The notes beneath the pieces were generated by a model. It was not told where the DNA came from. It was given only the letters and a program-made list of their open reading frames with translations, and made no database searches. Of a stretch of DNA of 64,000 nucleotides, positions 7,762 through 16,307 are shown piece by piece. Origin of the DNA: Deltaproteobacteria bacterium (GTDB lineage Bacteria; Bdellovibrionota; JAJCYS01). The first letter of the stretch is position 1, and every line of letters begins with the position of its first letter. The position numbers and the translations under genes are program-made. The stretch is from positions 1 through 64,000 of the forward strand of contig JAJCYS010000044.1 in assembly GCA_029262815.1 (NCBI GenBank). The letters run 5' to 3'.

Positions 7762-9495
7762 CTATTCTGCAACGTCTTTCAAAAGCGTTCTTACTAAAGT
7801 ATTGGCCAAATCATTCTCAGAAAGTGAGAAATTGATCTCAGCGCCCGAAAAACGTTTCTTATGATACCGTTCTATCAGAGATATGTAATCAGGATTATTC
7901 AAATTTTCCGCCTTAGCCAGAAGCCCACAATGATCCAATGCACCCAGTATTTCCTCAGCTCGTCCACCTTGGACTCTCTCAAGCACTAAACGCATAGTCC
8001 CCTTCAGGAGGGTGGTCGACTCTGCATTTTCTTGCCGTGGCTCCTCAATAGAGCTTGGCCTATTCCGCCGCCTCCAAAGCCCTATGCAGACTAGGCCAAA
8101 TAATAGGCCAAGCCCTCCCACCATCGCGATCAATACCCAGTCATTTATCCTCCACCCCATTGAAGCACTAGGGGTCTGCGTTGCCTGAGCCACGCCGTTA
8201 TCAGGCGGTGGCCTAACAGAAGCCGGCATGACCTCTACAGTCAGCACCTGTGCATCTGTTGACATATACGCTTCTTTTTCTGGGCTGTAGTACTGCAATG
8301 GCTCCAAGTTGAGCGTGTAATGACCCGGTTTTCGAAAAATAACATAGCCCCCTTTAGTTAGGCGAAATTTCTTTTGACGTCTCAGATAGGTAAATTCATC
8401 AGACTTGAGTATCAGCTCCGCATCGGGTTGTGGCTTCAGTGGGATAGACTTCACAAGCCTCAGGTTTGCTGCCCCTTCAACAGAATAGAAAAGCGGGAGG
8501 GGCTCATTTACTACAACAGATGTCTGTTTTTCAAGATCCAACGTTGCAACCAGGCCCTCTCCGGTCAAAGGAATCCGAGGCTTTGGGTCGGGGAGTGGAG
8601 CCACAGATACACTTTGTGATCCAGCCTTTACATCGAAGGGAAAAGTCCGCATGCCAGCTATCAAATGTACACCTAGACTAACTTGATCAATGGTTTCTTG
8701 ACCTGCTCTTAGAGGAAACAAAACAAACTCGTCAATCAAATAAGCTACATCATTACCCTGCCCCACTTGCCGTAACATTCTCACCTTGTCCCGAATGGAT
8801 TCTATCCAAAACAGAGAATCGGAAGAAAAATCAACATGTGGCGATAACTGGGTGGTTCGAAATCCGTTATGAATATACGCAATCAACTTCCCAAATATAG
8901 GCTCCCCTGTTACTACTTGGTTGCTTGAAAGCTGTATGCTGAGCTCAATATCAGACTCTGTGGGCGGCCGAATGGGTCCCCTTCGGAAAGGCGAAAAAAA
9001 AGAATCAAATGATCCTGACCCAAATAAATTACCTAATATCCCCCCACCTCGACGACGACGACGTTGCCCTGCATATTTTTCGTCAATTTCAACCGTGACT
9101 GAATCAAGCGGATAACGTTTCCCCTTTAATCGCACCTCAACATTCTGAAGTGTAAATTGGCCTGATTTTGGAAACTGAAGCGCATAAGTATATGTTTTCT
9201 GATAGCTATTTTCAGATTTCCCTCCAAATAGCTGCATCGAGTACCCACTCGAGACAGACGGCCCAGATGGGACAATGCCCTGCTCCTTAAACGCATGCGG
9301 GAATACGACTTCGAGATCACCAGAAATCGATTCAGATGACTGAATTTCAATTTGGTATCGAACACCTTCGTTAGGTCCTGCTTGCGTATTTGGCACCGAT
9401 ACACTAACCGACGTATCAGCATACGCTGGATTCAATAGAAGCAATCCGACTAAAGAACCAAAAATAATTTTAATACGCAGGTCCTTGATAACCAC
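7762..9495 (-). CDS. batD: BatD-like protein (oxygen-tolerance family)
   Basis: This 577-residue protein has an N-terminal signal peptide (IIFGSLVGLLLLNPAYA), a long periplasmic beta-rich region, one membrane helix at about residues 450-475 (WVLIAMVGGLGLLFGLVCIGLW) and a cytoplasmic helical tail. An early extended segment beginning VSVSVPNTQAGPNEGVRYQIEIQ is typical of BatD (Aer-tol family). Bat proteins form an envelope complex with MoxR ATPases. They are linked to aerotolerance in Bacteroides and to stress resistance elsewhere, though the biochemical function is unclear. The start is GTG, with GGAGAGG about 7-9 bases upstream, and it overlaps the end of the upstream batB/C gene by 26 bases. 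A Gly/Arg-rich, low-complexity patch (QRRRRRGGGILGNLFG) follows residue 140. Confidence 0.85.
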   Translation of the reverse strand: MVIKDLRIKIIFGSLVGLLLLNPAYADTSVSVSVPNTQAGPNEGVRYQIEIQSSESISGDLEVVFPHAFKEQGIVPSGPSVSSGYSMQLFGGKSENSYQKTYTYALQFPKSGQFTLQNVEVRLKGKRYPLDSVTVEIDEKYAGQRRRRRGGGILGNLFGSGSFDSFFSPFRRGPIRPPTESDIELSIQLSSNQVVTGEPIFGKLIAYIHNGFRTTQLSPHVDFSSDSLFWIESIRDKVRMLRQVGQGNDVAYLIDEFVLFPLRAGQETIDQVSLGVHLIAGMRTFPFDVKAGSQSVSVAPLPDPKPRIPLTGEGLVATLDLEKQTSVVVNEPLPLFYSVEGAANLRLVKSIPLKPQPDAELILKSDEFTYLRRQKKFRLTKGGYVIFRKPGHYTLNLEPLQYYSPEKEAYMSTDAQVLTVEVMPASVRPPPDNGVAQATQTPSASMGWRINDWVLIAMVGGLGLLFGLVCIGLWRRRNRPSSIEEPRQENAESTTLLKGTMRLVLERVQGGRAEEILGALDHCGLLAKAENLNNPDYISLIERYHKKRFSGAEINFSLSENDLANTLVRTLLKDVAE

Positions 9496-11317
9496 GTTCT
9501 TTACCTCTCCGCTTTGATTTAAAAACTGGATTCATTTGGCCTTTAGGTTTCCCAAAATCTTGTTTGATTCTCTGATCCATTAATTCTTTCTTAAGTGCTT
9601 CAGCTTGTTCAATTTCGGCTTGAGTGGGTTGATACGAATCGACTTTCTTTTTCTGCTCCTTACCAGCTTGCCCTGACTGTGCTGGCTTAGTCATTTCCTG
9701 TTTTTCACCTTGCCCTTTTTGCTGTTTCTTCTGCCCTTCTTGACCAGAGCGTTTCTCAGAAGATGACTTAGATTGGCTGTCCTGTTGTTTTTTGCCTTTT
9801 TCTTGTTTTTGTTTTTCTCTTTGCTTCTTTTCACGTTGCTTTTTCTGTTCTCTTGCTTTCAGCGCTTCAACTAAATGCCATCTCGCTCGATCCTCAAAAG
9901 GATTAACCCAATCAGACTTCTTATCGGATTCCATCGTTGAATTTAATGACCGCTTAAAATACTCTACAGCTCCCTCAAAGTTTCCAGTTTTCATTGCGAG
10001 CAACCCTTGCCCAAAAGATCGGTGACTCATGAGCTCCTGATCTTCAGAATCTATTCCTTTTTGAAAGTAAGACTCTGCCTCTTCGAAGCGTCCTTCTTGT
10101 GCTGAAAGCAACCCTAAATTATAGGAATCACGACTTGAGGCGTCTCTATCATTTAAATTTCCAGAAACATGCTGTTTCGCTTCTTGAAATTTTTTCTGCT
10201 CGTACGCAGTTTGCCCCGATTTGTTTTGAAAATAAGACCATGGCTTCAATGCATAGGCAGAATTCTGGGCACAAAAACTAATCAGAAACACACTCCAAAT
10301 CGTGGCATTAAATCTAAAAAAAACTTTTAGTAAAAAAAGTATTAATAGAATTAAGCCCAAAACCCCATACGCTGGTTGATAGGTCGTGAGTTGAACTGAA
10401 CGACCTTGGGTCGCTTCACTCCGCTTCAATAATTGAACCAGAGGGGCTTCTTCTAATGTAAAAAACTCACCCGAAGTTTCATGAGATAGACTTTTAAGAG
10501 AACCAAATTGAGCTTGACTCATGATGGGATTCCCCTTCTGATCCATAAGAAACGTTTTTCGGCCATTTTCTATGATGGGTACCGGCATGGGTTTCTCTTT
10601 ACCCACACCCACAAACACAAATCGACCCCTTAAATCACTTTCCGTGGGTAACTTAAACGGCTTCTTCGAAAAATCCTCACCATCTGAAAAAATAGTAAAC
10701 AATGGATTTTTTGTTTCAGAGCGCAATTGGCTTTTTTTCAAAACTTTCTGTGTCACTTCAATCATATCCGTTAGCACATCGGACAGCCGTGTGCCTTGGT
10801 TTTGCAACATTCCAGGGTTCACCTGATCGAGTAAATACAAGAAAGTATCCGCATCGTTAGTTAAGGGGCACATGAAATAAAATGAATTTGTAAACACAGC
10901 CAAACCAAAAGCATGATTTTCACGCACGGCTTTTTTTACATACACCTCAATCTGTCGCTTTACAGCCTCAAGGCGAGTCACACCGTAATCTTCAATATCC
11001 ATGGATCGAGAGACATCAACAAGAAAGAACACGTTCAATCCTTTTACTTTTTGACTGATATTCTTTTTTTCAACAACCGGGCGCCACAGCAGGGTCCAAG
11101 CAATACCTAAAAATATGAGAGCTGTTAAAGAAAACTGAAAGACATAAGGACGTAAGTTAAAAATAAATCGTTTTTGCGTTTTATAATGACGCATCAGACG
11201 ATTCCATCCTTTCATACGATATAGTACGAATGCCAAAAATAGGACAATTAAAAACACACTTACAATCGCACCTTCTCCATAAGGCATTTTGATCCATTGC
11301 GTTGGCCAAGCCATCAT
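9470..11317 (-). CDS. BatB-BatC fusion: von Willebrand A domain plus TPR protein
   Basis: This 615-residue protein combines two Bat functions. An N-terminal pair of membrane helices brackets a vWA domain whose MIDAS motif reads DVSRSMD (near residue 100), with SDGEDF further along. After another membrane helix (about residues 322-345) comes a TPR region with YNLGLLSAQEGRFEEAESYF and GLLAMKTGNFEGAVEYF repeats. A highly charged Lys/Gln/Glu-rich tail follows (about residues 480-580). In Bacteroides, batB and batC are separate genes; here they are one. vWA domains bind metal-dependent partners and TPRs mediate protein-protein contacts, so it is probably the assembly core of the Bat complex. It overlaps batA by 4 bases (ATGA). 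Confidence 0.85.
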   Translation of the reverse strand: MMAWPTQWIKMPYGEGAIVSVFLIVLFLAFVLYRMKGWNRLMRHYKTQKRFIFNLRPYVFQFSLTALIFLGIAWTLLWRPVVEKKNISQKVKGLNVFFLVDVSRSMDIEDYGVTRLEAVKRQIEVYVKKAVRENHAFGLAVFTNSFYFMCPLTNDADTFLYLLDQVNPGMLQNQGTRLSDVLTDMIEVTQKVLKKSQLRSETKNPLFTIFSDGEDFSKKPFKLPTESDLRGRFVFVGVGKEKPMPVPIIENGRKTFLMDQKGNPIMSQAQFGSLKSLSHETSGEFFTLEEAPLVQLLKRSEATQGRSVQLTTYQPAYGVLGLILLILFLLKVFFRFNATIWSVFLISFCAQNSAYALKPWSYFQNKSGQTAYEQKKFQEAKQHVSGNLNDRDASSRDSYNLGLLSAQEGRFEEAESYFQKGIDSEDQELMSHRSFGQGLLAMKTGNFEGAVEYFKRSLNSTMESDKKSDWVNPFEDRARWHLVEALKAREQKKQREKKQREKQKQEKGKKQQDSQSKSSSEKRSGQEGQKKQQKGQGEKQEMTKPAQSGQAGKEQKKKVDSYQPTQAEIEQAEALKKELMDQRIKQDFGKPKGQMNPVFKSKRRGKERGYQGPAY

Positions 11318-12309
11318 ACGTGTATCCTCATTACAAACTTTTCAAACGCCATCCCGAGTACCATGATCAAAAAAGCAAGCCACATAAAAATGCTATCAAA
11401 ATAAGTCTTCTGCGTTTTTGGCTTCAGCTCTGGCAGTCTTGATTTTTCTAGAGACTGAATCTGTGCTAAAACTTGAGCTAAGGCATTTTGTTCATCCACA
11501 CGAAAATATTGACCTCGCGTCACTTGAGCCATTTTTTTGAGCAGCTTATGGTTAATAATTGACGTGACCATTCGATACTGTTTAACACGGTTACCAAATA
11601 AATCTCTGGCATATATTGGAAATGGCACTTTCCCTTCTTTGCCTAGCGCAAGTGCATAAATTGGAATATCAACCTCTTTGGCCATCAGTGAGGCTTGTTC
11701 AGGAGTAATACTTCCTGCATTGTTGTCTCCATCTGTGAGCAAGATTAATACTTTTGACCTTGCTTCAGACGTTTTTAGTCGACTCACACCATAGGCTGCT
11801 GCAACCCCAATAGCCGTACCCTCTTTCATGATACCGGATTGAATAAATGGCAAAAACTGAGAAAGTAAATCATGATCGAATGAGAGGGGGTATTGAACAA
11901 AAGCCTCACCTGAATACACCACAAGACCCAATCGATCATTCACAAGTTTTTTTGAAAAAGCTTCAATCGTTTCTTTTGCTGACTCAAGTCGATTGGGTTT
12001 AAAATCCTCGATTAACATGCTGCTCGAAACATCGAGTAGCACCATAATATCTATACCTTCCCGAAGCCCCTGCTGCTCTCCTTTGGACTCGAACGGCTTT
12101 GAAAGTGCCGCACCCAGTGATAGAAGCCCAATAATCAGGCAAGCAAATGGTATATGCCGCCACCCGCTGAACGAACGAACATCTACAAAGGTCTCTGATG
12201 GAAATTCCGATCCACGAAATCCCCTAGTAACACGAATATGAAAAAGCAGGCCCACGACTGCCACAGCACCAACACCTAAAAACCATATAGGAGATTCAAA
12301 TTGCATCAC
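11314..12309 (-). CDS. batA: BatA-like von Willebrand A domain membrane protein
   Basis: This 331-residue protein has two N-terminal membrane helices (FLGVGAVAVVGLLFHI and IPFACLIIGLLSLGAAL). A vWA domain follows with MIDAS motif DVSSSM (near residue 92), and LLTDGDNNAG further on. One C-terminal membrane helix lies near residue 310. This topology is that of BatA/BatB proteins, the N-terminal partners of the Bat complex, which interact with MoxR-type AAA ATPases. All MIDAS residues (DxSxS, the following Thr/Asp-type positions) appear intact. It sits between the 226-residue membrane protein and the batB/C fusion, overlapping the latter by 4 bases. Confidence 0.88.
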   Translation of the reverse strand: MMQFESPIWFLGVGAVAVVGLLFHIRVTRGFRGSEFPSETFVDVRSFSGWRHIPFACLIIGLLSLGAALSKPFESKGEQQGLREGIDIMVLLDVSSSMLIEDFKPNRLESAKETIEAFSKKLVNDRLGLVVYSGEAFVQYPLSFDHDLLSQFLPFIQSGIMKEGTAIGVAAAYGVSRLKTSEARSKVLILLTDGDNNAGSITPEQASLMAKEVDIPIYALALGKEGKVPFPIYARDLFGNRVKQYRMVTSIINHKLLKKMAQVTRGQYFRVDEQNALAQVLAQIQSLEKSRLPELKPKTQKTYFDSIFMWLAFLIMVLGMAFEKFVMRIHV

Positions 12310-12312
12310 GTA

Positions 12313-12993
12313 TCATCTTCCCTTTAGTTGTTCTAATGCTTTTTCATACTGTGAGATTAAGCTAACCACATCTTCAGTCCCATTGCCCATGTAAGACGGA
12401 TTGAACTTCAAATTCACAAAGAGAACACATGATTCATCATAGCCACGCTTAAACACCGCTTGATCAGACCGATTTGGGTTCGTATGGGACACATCAAATA
12501 ACACGCGAGTAAGCCTAAATGCGGCCTCTTTCGGTGAAGTTTTGACGACCTCAGCTTTTATGGCCCTGATCTCTCTAAGGTAAGGATCTGATGACCAGGG
12601 TATTTTAATTGGTGCTTCGTAAACCGATTTGGGTTTTAATTTTTTGAATAACCACACGATTGTCCAGATACAGGCCAAAATCCCCAACAGCACAACTAGA
12701 CTGGCACCTATCCATTCCCCCCAGGTTGGTTTCAAGGGCAACCACGGGGGTAAAGTATATTTTGCCTCTTCAGCAATAACCTTAGGAACAAGGACTTCAA
12801 GGTTATGCTGAATCGTATTGCCTTCACACGTAACAGAAACCAAGTACGTTCCTGGATCATAAATGTGGATATCCGTTCCGCAGGTCGGATTTAACACTAA
12901 ATCTGACAACTTAGGCTGAGGTGTGAGAACAATATCGCATGTCCGAGAAGCTTTAACACAATAGGCTGACCCAACTTGAACCTGAGTGTTCAT
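12313..12993 (-). CDS. Single-pass membrane protein in the Bat cluster (DUF4381-like position)
   Basis: This 226-residue protein has an N-terminal beta-rich region of about 80 residues containing several cysteines. One membrane helix follows at about residues 94-116 (GASLVVLLGILACIWTIVWLF), then a cytoplasmic helical tail. It lies between the DUF58 gene and batA, where other bacteria often carry a DUF4381 protein with one helix and a cytoplasmic domain. The C-terminal part (EIRAIKAEV, then AAFRLTRVLFDV, ending SQYEKALEQLKG) has a similar helical look. No standard signal peptide precedes the N-terminal part, so its topology is uncertain. I infer a Bat-complex subunit from position. It overlaps the DUF58 gene by 4 bases. 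Confidence 0.5.
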   Translation of the reverse strand: MNTQVQVGSAYCVKASRTCDIVLTPQPKLSDLVLNPTCGTDIHIYDPGTYLVSVTCEGNTIQHNLEVLVPKVIAEEAKYTLPPWLPLKPTWGEWIGASLVVLLGILACIWTIVWLFKKLKPKSVYEAPIKIPWSSDPYLREIRAIKAEVVKTSPKEAAFRLTRVLFDVSHTNPNRSDQAVFKRGYDESCVLFVNLKFNPSYMGNGTEDVVSLISQYEKALEQLKGR

Positions 12994-13868
12994 GATGCCT
13001 TCAACAGTTTTCTAGCAAAAAACACCAAGTCATCCTGGGGATGACAATAAGAAATTGTAACCTGGGGAAGTCGAATGTTTTTCCAGAAATGCTGCCAACT
13101 CTCAGTTTGTTTTTTCAATGATGCCCATCGCAATGCACCTTTTTTCTCATGAGTCAAAGGCCAACGCCATCCAAACCGAGACAACTCTTTGGCAAAGGAC
13201 GGTGAATCCTGTATCAAATCTGGAAACAACACAAGACGTACTTCATGATTTTTACTGACTTGTTTTAGCACTGAATGTAAGGCTGTGAAATCATCATGAC
13301 CATCTGTGAATATGAGGATTGAAGCATGTCGTTTTAACGATTGACAGACTTTTTGAAGCTTTACATGTAAAGGCGTATACGATTGAGAGTCGCTTAAATG
13401 TTGACCCATTGCCCACTTTGCGTATCTTATTTCATCACGCATTAAGCTAATAGGCTGATGACTCTGCTCTGTATAAACCATACAGACATCATGTTGTTGC
13501 ATCACAATATGGGCAAATACAGAGGTAAGCCACCAGGCACTCAAAAAACGTTTTTGTGCAAACCCACCTGATAAACTTAAAGAATTATCTAACAAAAAAA
13601 CCACTCTATGTGCCCGCTCAAGTTCAAACGTCTTTATCCATGTGGTTTCAGGGCTGCGACAACTATGTTTCCAACTGATCCATTTCACCTCATCCCCATA
13701 GGTATAGGGACGAATATCAGCCCATTGGATCCCTTCCCCTTTTTGAGAAATGACGTGTTCACCGCCACCGAACTGAGCCTCTTTTGCCCAACGCATCTTG
13801 ATGGCTCGAGCCACACTTCGGGCTTGACGCAAAGCAAGCTTTGGCTCTGAAGAAATTCGCTGACTCAT
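12990..13868 (-). CDS. DUF58 family protein of the MoxR/Bat cluster
   Basis: This 292-residue cytosolic protein has the DUF58 core signature: DIRPYTYGDEVKWISWKHSCRS (about residues 52-73), preceded by GGEHVISQKGEGIQWADIR. A degenerate vWA-like domain follows (VVFLLDNSLSLSGG near residue 90, LIFTDGHDD near 190). DUF58 proteins are almost always encoded between moxR and vWA genes and are thought to link the AAA ATPase to its membrane partners. The start codon overlaps the moxR stop by 4 bases (ATGA), and the stop overlaps the next gene. Its activity is not known. Confidence 0.85.
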   Translation of the reverse strand: MSQRISSEPKLALRQARSVARAIKMRWAKEAQFGGGEHVISQKGEGIQWADIRPYTYGDEVKWISWKHSCRSPETTWIKTFELERAHRVVFLLDNSLSLSGGFAQKRFLSAWWLTSVFAHIVMQQHDVCMVYTEQSHQPISLMRDEIRYAKWAMGQHLSDSQSYTPLHVKLQKVCQSLKRHASILIFTDGHDDFTALHSVLKQVSKNHEVRLVLFPDLIQDSPSFAKELSRFGWRWPLTHEKKGALRWASLKKQTESWQHFWKNIRLPQVTISYCHPQDDLVFFARKLLKAS

Positions 13869-14863
13869 GGTTGAGAAATAACGTCCCCAATTTCTTTTAT
13901 CACATCGGATACGGACAGTTCATCGACCTCAGCATCGACTGACAGCATCAGACGATGCGCAAGGACTGGCTCAAGAATGTCCAGTACATCTTGAGGGATC
14001 ACAAAGGAACGTCCCTGCATAAAAGCTTTGGCACGTGATCCTTTATAGAGAGCGATCGTAGCTCTTGGACTTCCACCTAAGTCGATCAGATGCGACCCTA
14101 AGCAGGTTTTAGTATCCCGAGTCGCATGAACCAATCGCACAATATAGTCTTTCACTTTTTCATCCACATAAATTTGTTCAAGCTTTTTCTGATACTCGAG
14201 GACTTGTTTTGCATCTAATACTGTATCTAAGTGTGAAACATGATCCTCAAGTCCATCAATGATATTCAGTAGAGAACACTCTTCGTCTTTAGAGAGATAA
14301 CCCAAATGAATTTTAAACATGAAACGATCTTTTTGTGCTTCAGGTAAAAAGAAGGTGCCTTCTTGCTCAACTGGGTTTTGAGATGCACAAACAAAAAAGG
14401 GTTCAGGCACTGGGTAACTTTTATCTCCTAAGGTCACTTGATGTTCGGCCATTACCTCTAATAATGCACTCTGTACTTTTGCAGGCGCTCGGTTAATCTC
14501 GTCAGCGAGCAAAAAGTTGGTCATGATAGGACCTAATTTCGGCTCAAAAGTATGTTCCTTGGGATTGTAGATCATCGTTCCCATCAAATCTGAAGGCAAA
14601 AGGTCTGGCGTAAATTGAATTCTTGAAAAAGAAAGGTTAAGCACTTTGGCAACCGCGTTTAGTAAATGTGTTTTGGCCGTTCCTGGAACGCCTTCAAGCA
14701 GCATGTGGCCACCCGTTAACAAACAAATACACACTTTTTCTACAACATCCGGCAACCCAATAAATACCTTGCCGACTTGTTGCCTTAACGAATCCCAAGG
14801 TGCTTTTAGGGTCTGAATTTCCTCGTCACTTAACCGTCCGCTTTGAGTCATAGCTGTCTCCAT
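13865..14863 (-). CDS. moxR: MoxR-type AAA+ ATPase
   Basis: This 332-residue AAA+ ATPase has Walker A GVPGTAKT (about residues 58-65), the Walker B region FLLADEINRAPAKVQ and sensor SQNPVEQEGTFFLPEAQKDRFMFK, which is the usual MoxR wording. The C-terminal lid domain is complete (GGSPRATIALYKGSRAKAFMQGR). MoxR proteins act as chaperone-like ATPases that mature or insert metal centres together with vWA partner proteins. Here it leads the Bat cluster. TGGAGGAAAT lies just before the ATG; a second ATG four codons on has GGAG as well, so the exact start is undecided. An extended -10 promoter element lies about 80 bases upstream. Confidence 0.93.
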   Translation of the reverse strand: METAMTQSGRLSDEEIQTLKAPWDSLRQQVGKVFIGLPDVVEKVCICLLTGGHMLLEGVPGTAKTHLLNAVAKVLNLSFSRIQFTPDLLPSDLMGTMIYNPKEHTFEPKLGPIMTNFLLADEINRAPAKVQSALLEVMAEHQVTLGDKSYPVPEPFFVCASQNPVEQEGTFFLPEAQKDRFMFKIHLGYLSKDEECSLLNIIDGLEDHVSHLDTVLDAKQVLEYQKKLEQIYVDEKVKDYIVRLVHATRDTKTCLGSHLIDLGGSPRATIALYKGSRAKAFMQGRSFVIPQDVLDILEPVLAHRLMLSVDAEVDELSVSDVIKEIGDVISQP

Positions 14864-14940
14864 ATTTCCTCCAGTGTGTCTCAGGAACCCTTCATTTTAA
14901 ACACACTCTCTCATTATGTCTCAATACTGAATTTTAATCA

Positions 14941-14949
14941 ATTATATCA
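14941..14949 (-). promoter_or_regulatory. Extended -10 promoter element upstream of moxR
   Basis: On the minus strand this reads TGATATAAT, a perfect extended -10 (TGn plus TATAAT). No good -35 is visible 17 bases upstream, which is usual for extended -10 promoters. A start of transcription would fall near 14934, leaving a leader of about 70 bases before the moxR ATG at 14863. It is the best candidate promoter for the leftward block from moxR to dnaB. Confidence 0.5.
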
Positions 14950-14993
14950 GGTTGTTAAAGATTTTCTGCATCTTAATAATCACCCTACTCATG

Positions 14994-15022
14994 TTGACTT
15001 TTAATCTCAGGATCGTTATATA
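14994..15022 (+). promoter_or_regulatory. Sigma70-like promoter of htpX
   Basis: TTGACT at 14994-14999 and TATATA at 15017-15022 are separated by 17 bases, close to the housekeeping consensus. Transcription would start near 15029, about 34 bases before the htpX ATG. It lies back to back with the moxR promoter in the 199-base divergent gap. Confidence 0.6.
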
Positions 15023-15062
15023 GGATAGTGAGATCAAGAAAACTTCAAATCCGGAGCATATA

Positions 15063-15923
15063 ATGAAAAATCGTTTCAAAACAATAATTTATCTCACACT
15101 ATTTATGGGCATTTTGATGCTTGTCGGGGGCTGGCTCGGCGGACAAATGGGGCTGATTATGGCTTTTGTGTTTGCATTAGTCACAAACTTTTCAGCCTAT
15201 TGGTTTTCTGACAAAATCGTACTTCGCATGCACCGTGCCCAACCCGTGAATCCAGAACATCCTTTATATGAGATGGTTAAACGTTTATCTGATCGTGCAC
15301 GTATCCCTACCCCAAAAGTCTATTTATTGCCCATTCCTGGATATAACGCATTTGCTACAGGAAGAAATCCGAGTCATGCTGCGGTGGCTGTGACACAAGG
15401 ATTGTATGAGTCACTTAATGAGGATGAACTCGAAGGGGTTGTTGCTCATGAACTTGCACACATCAAACACTACGACACGTTGATTATGATGGTTGCTGCA
15501 ACGCTTGCTTCGACACTTATGTTCGTTATTAATATGGCAAAATGGGCTGCTATTTTTGGTATTGGCCGCGCAGATGATGAAGGACCAGGATTACTAGAAG
15601 TGTTGGCGTTAACCATCATCGGTCCTCTAGTTGCACTGCTGATTCAATCAGCTATCTCAAGATCTCGAGAATTTTTAGCAGATGGGGGTGCAGCAAAAAT
15701 CACAGGTAGTCCTTATGGATTAGCCCGTGCCCTAGCAAAGCTCGAACGATTCAACGAACAGTCACACGGAACACTCACCAGTCCGCAGACAGCACACCTG
15801 TTTATTGTGAACCCATTGTTTGGTAATAATGTAGTTACTAAGCTGTTTTGCACACATCCACCCATACAGGCACGTATCGAGACCCTTTTAGGCAAAGAAC
15901 AAGCTCGAACGATTCAGTTATAA
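15063..15923 (+). CDS. htpX: HtpX-family membrane zinc protease
   Basis: This 286-residue protein has two N-terminal membrane helices (about residues 8-25 and 28-48). The HELAH zinc-binding motif follows at residues 129-133, then two more membrane segments (about 143-165 and 180-200), and the SREFLADGGAAK segment supplies the third ligand Glu. This order is that of HtpX (M48B), which degrades misfolded inner-membrane proteins on the cytoplasmic side together with FtsH. The FATGRNPSHAAVAVTQGL and NPLFG stretches are also characteristic. The ATG follows TCCGGAG with good spacing. It heads a likely operon with the DUF1844 gene and the DegP-type protease, all related to protein quality control. 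Confidence 0.93.
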   Translation: MKNRFKTIIYLTLFMGILMLVGGWLGGQMGLIMAFVFALVTNFSAYWFSDKIVLRMHRAQPVNPEHPLYEMVKRLSDRARIPTPKVYLLPIPGYNAFATGRNPSHAAVAVTQGLYESLNEDELEGVVAHELAHIKHYDTLIMMVAATLASTLMFVINMAKWAAIFGIGRADDEGPGLLEVLALTIIGPLVALLIQSAISRSREFLADGGAAKITGSPYGLARALAKLERFNEQSHGTLTSPQTAHLFIVNPLFGNNVVTKLFCTHPPIQARIETLLGKEQARTIQL

Positions 15924-15941
15924 ATATCAAGTGAGGATCAT

Positions 15942-16307
15942 ATGAAATCATCAGGACTTACAGATAAATTTGGAAATCCAATCGAATCCGAACAACCGAA
16001 GAAATCCGAAGAGGTCGCTGAAGACTTAAAGCTTCCTGAGGCATCTTTAATAAACCATATTGTTTCGCTACTTACTGCAGCACGCACCTATCTAGGTATT
16101 AAAAGTCACCCTGAACAACCCGAACCCCAAAAACACAAAGGGCTGGCAAAATATCACATTGATACCCTTGAGGTACTTAAAGAAAAGTGTGCTGGAAATC
16201 TGAATCCAGAGGAAGAGCAATTTTTTGAGCAATCCATTTATGAACTTAAAAGCTTGTTCATACGCACCTTCAGCCAATCGGAGAAAAACAATGATGAGAA
16301 GAAATAA
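15942..16307 (+). CDS. DUF1844 family small protein
   Basis: This 121-residue protein has a charged N-terminal part and a DUF1844 core. The core has a helix with LINHIVSLLTAARTYLGI (about residues 36-53), followed by YHIDTLEVLKEKCAGNLNPEEEQFFEQSIYELKSLF (about residues 70-105). The pattern ID-x-L-E-x-L-K-x-K-x-x-G-N-L-x-x-E-E-x-x-x-x-x-x-x-L-Y-E-L is typical of the family, which has no established function. It starts 18 bases after htpX and ends 17 bases inside the next gene. It is therefore co-transcribed with, and probably translationally coupled to, the protease genes around it. Confidence 0.75.
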   Translation: MKSSGLTDKFGNPIESEQPKKSEEVAEDLKLPEASLINHIVSLLTAARTYLGIKSHPEQPEPQKHKGLAKYHIDTLEVLKEKCAGNLNPEEEQFFEQSIYELKSLFIRTFSQSEKNNDEKK

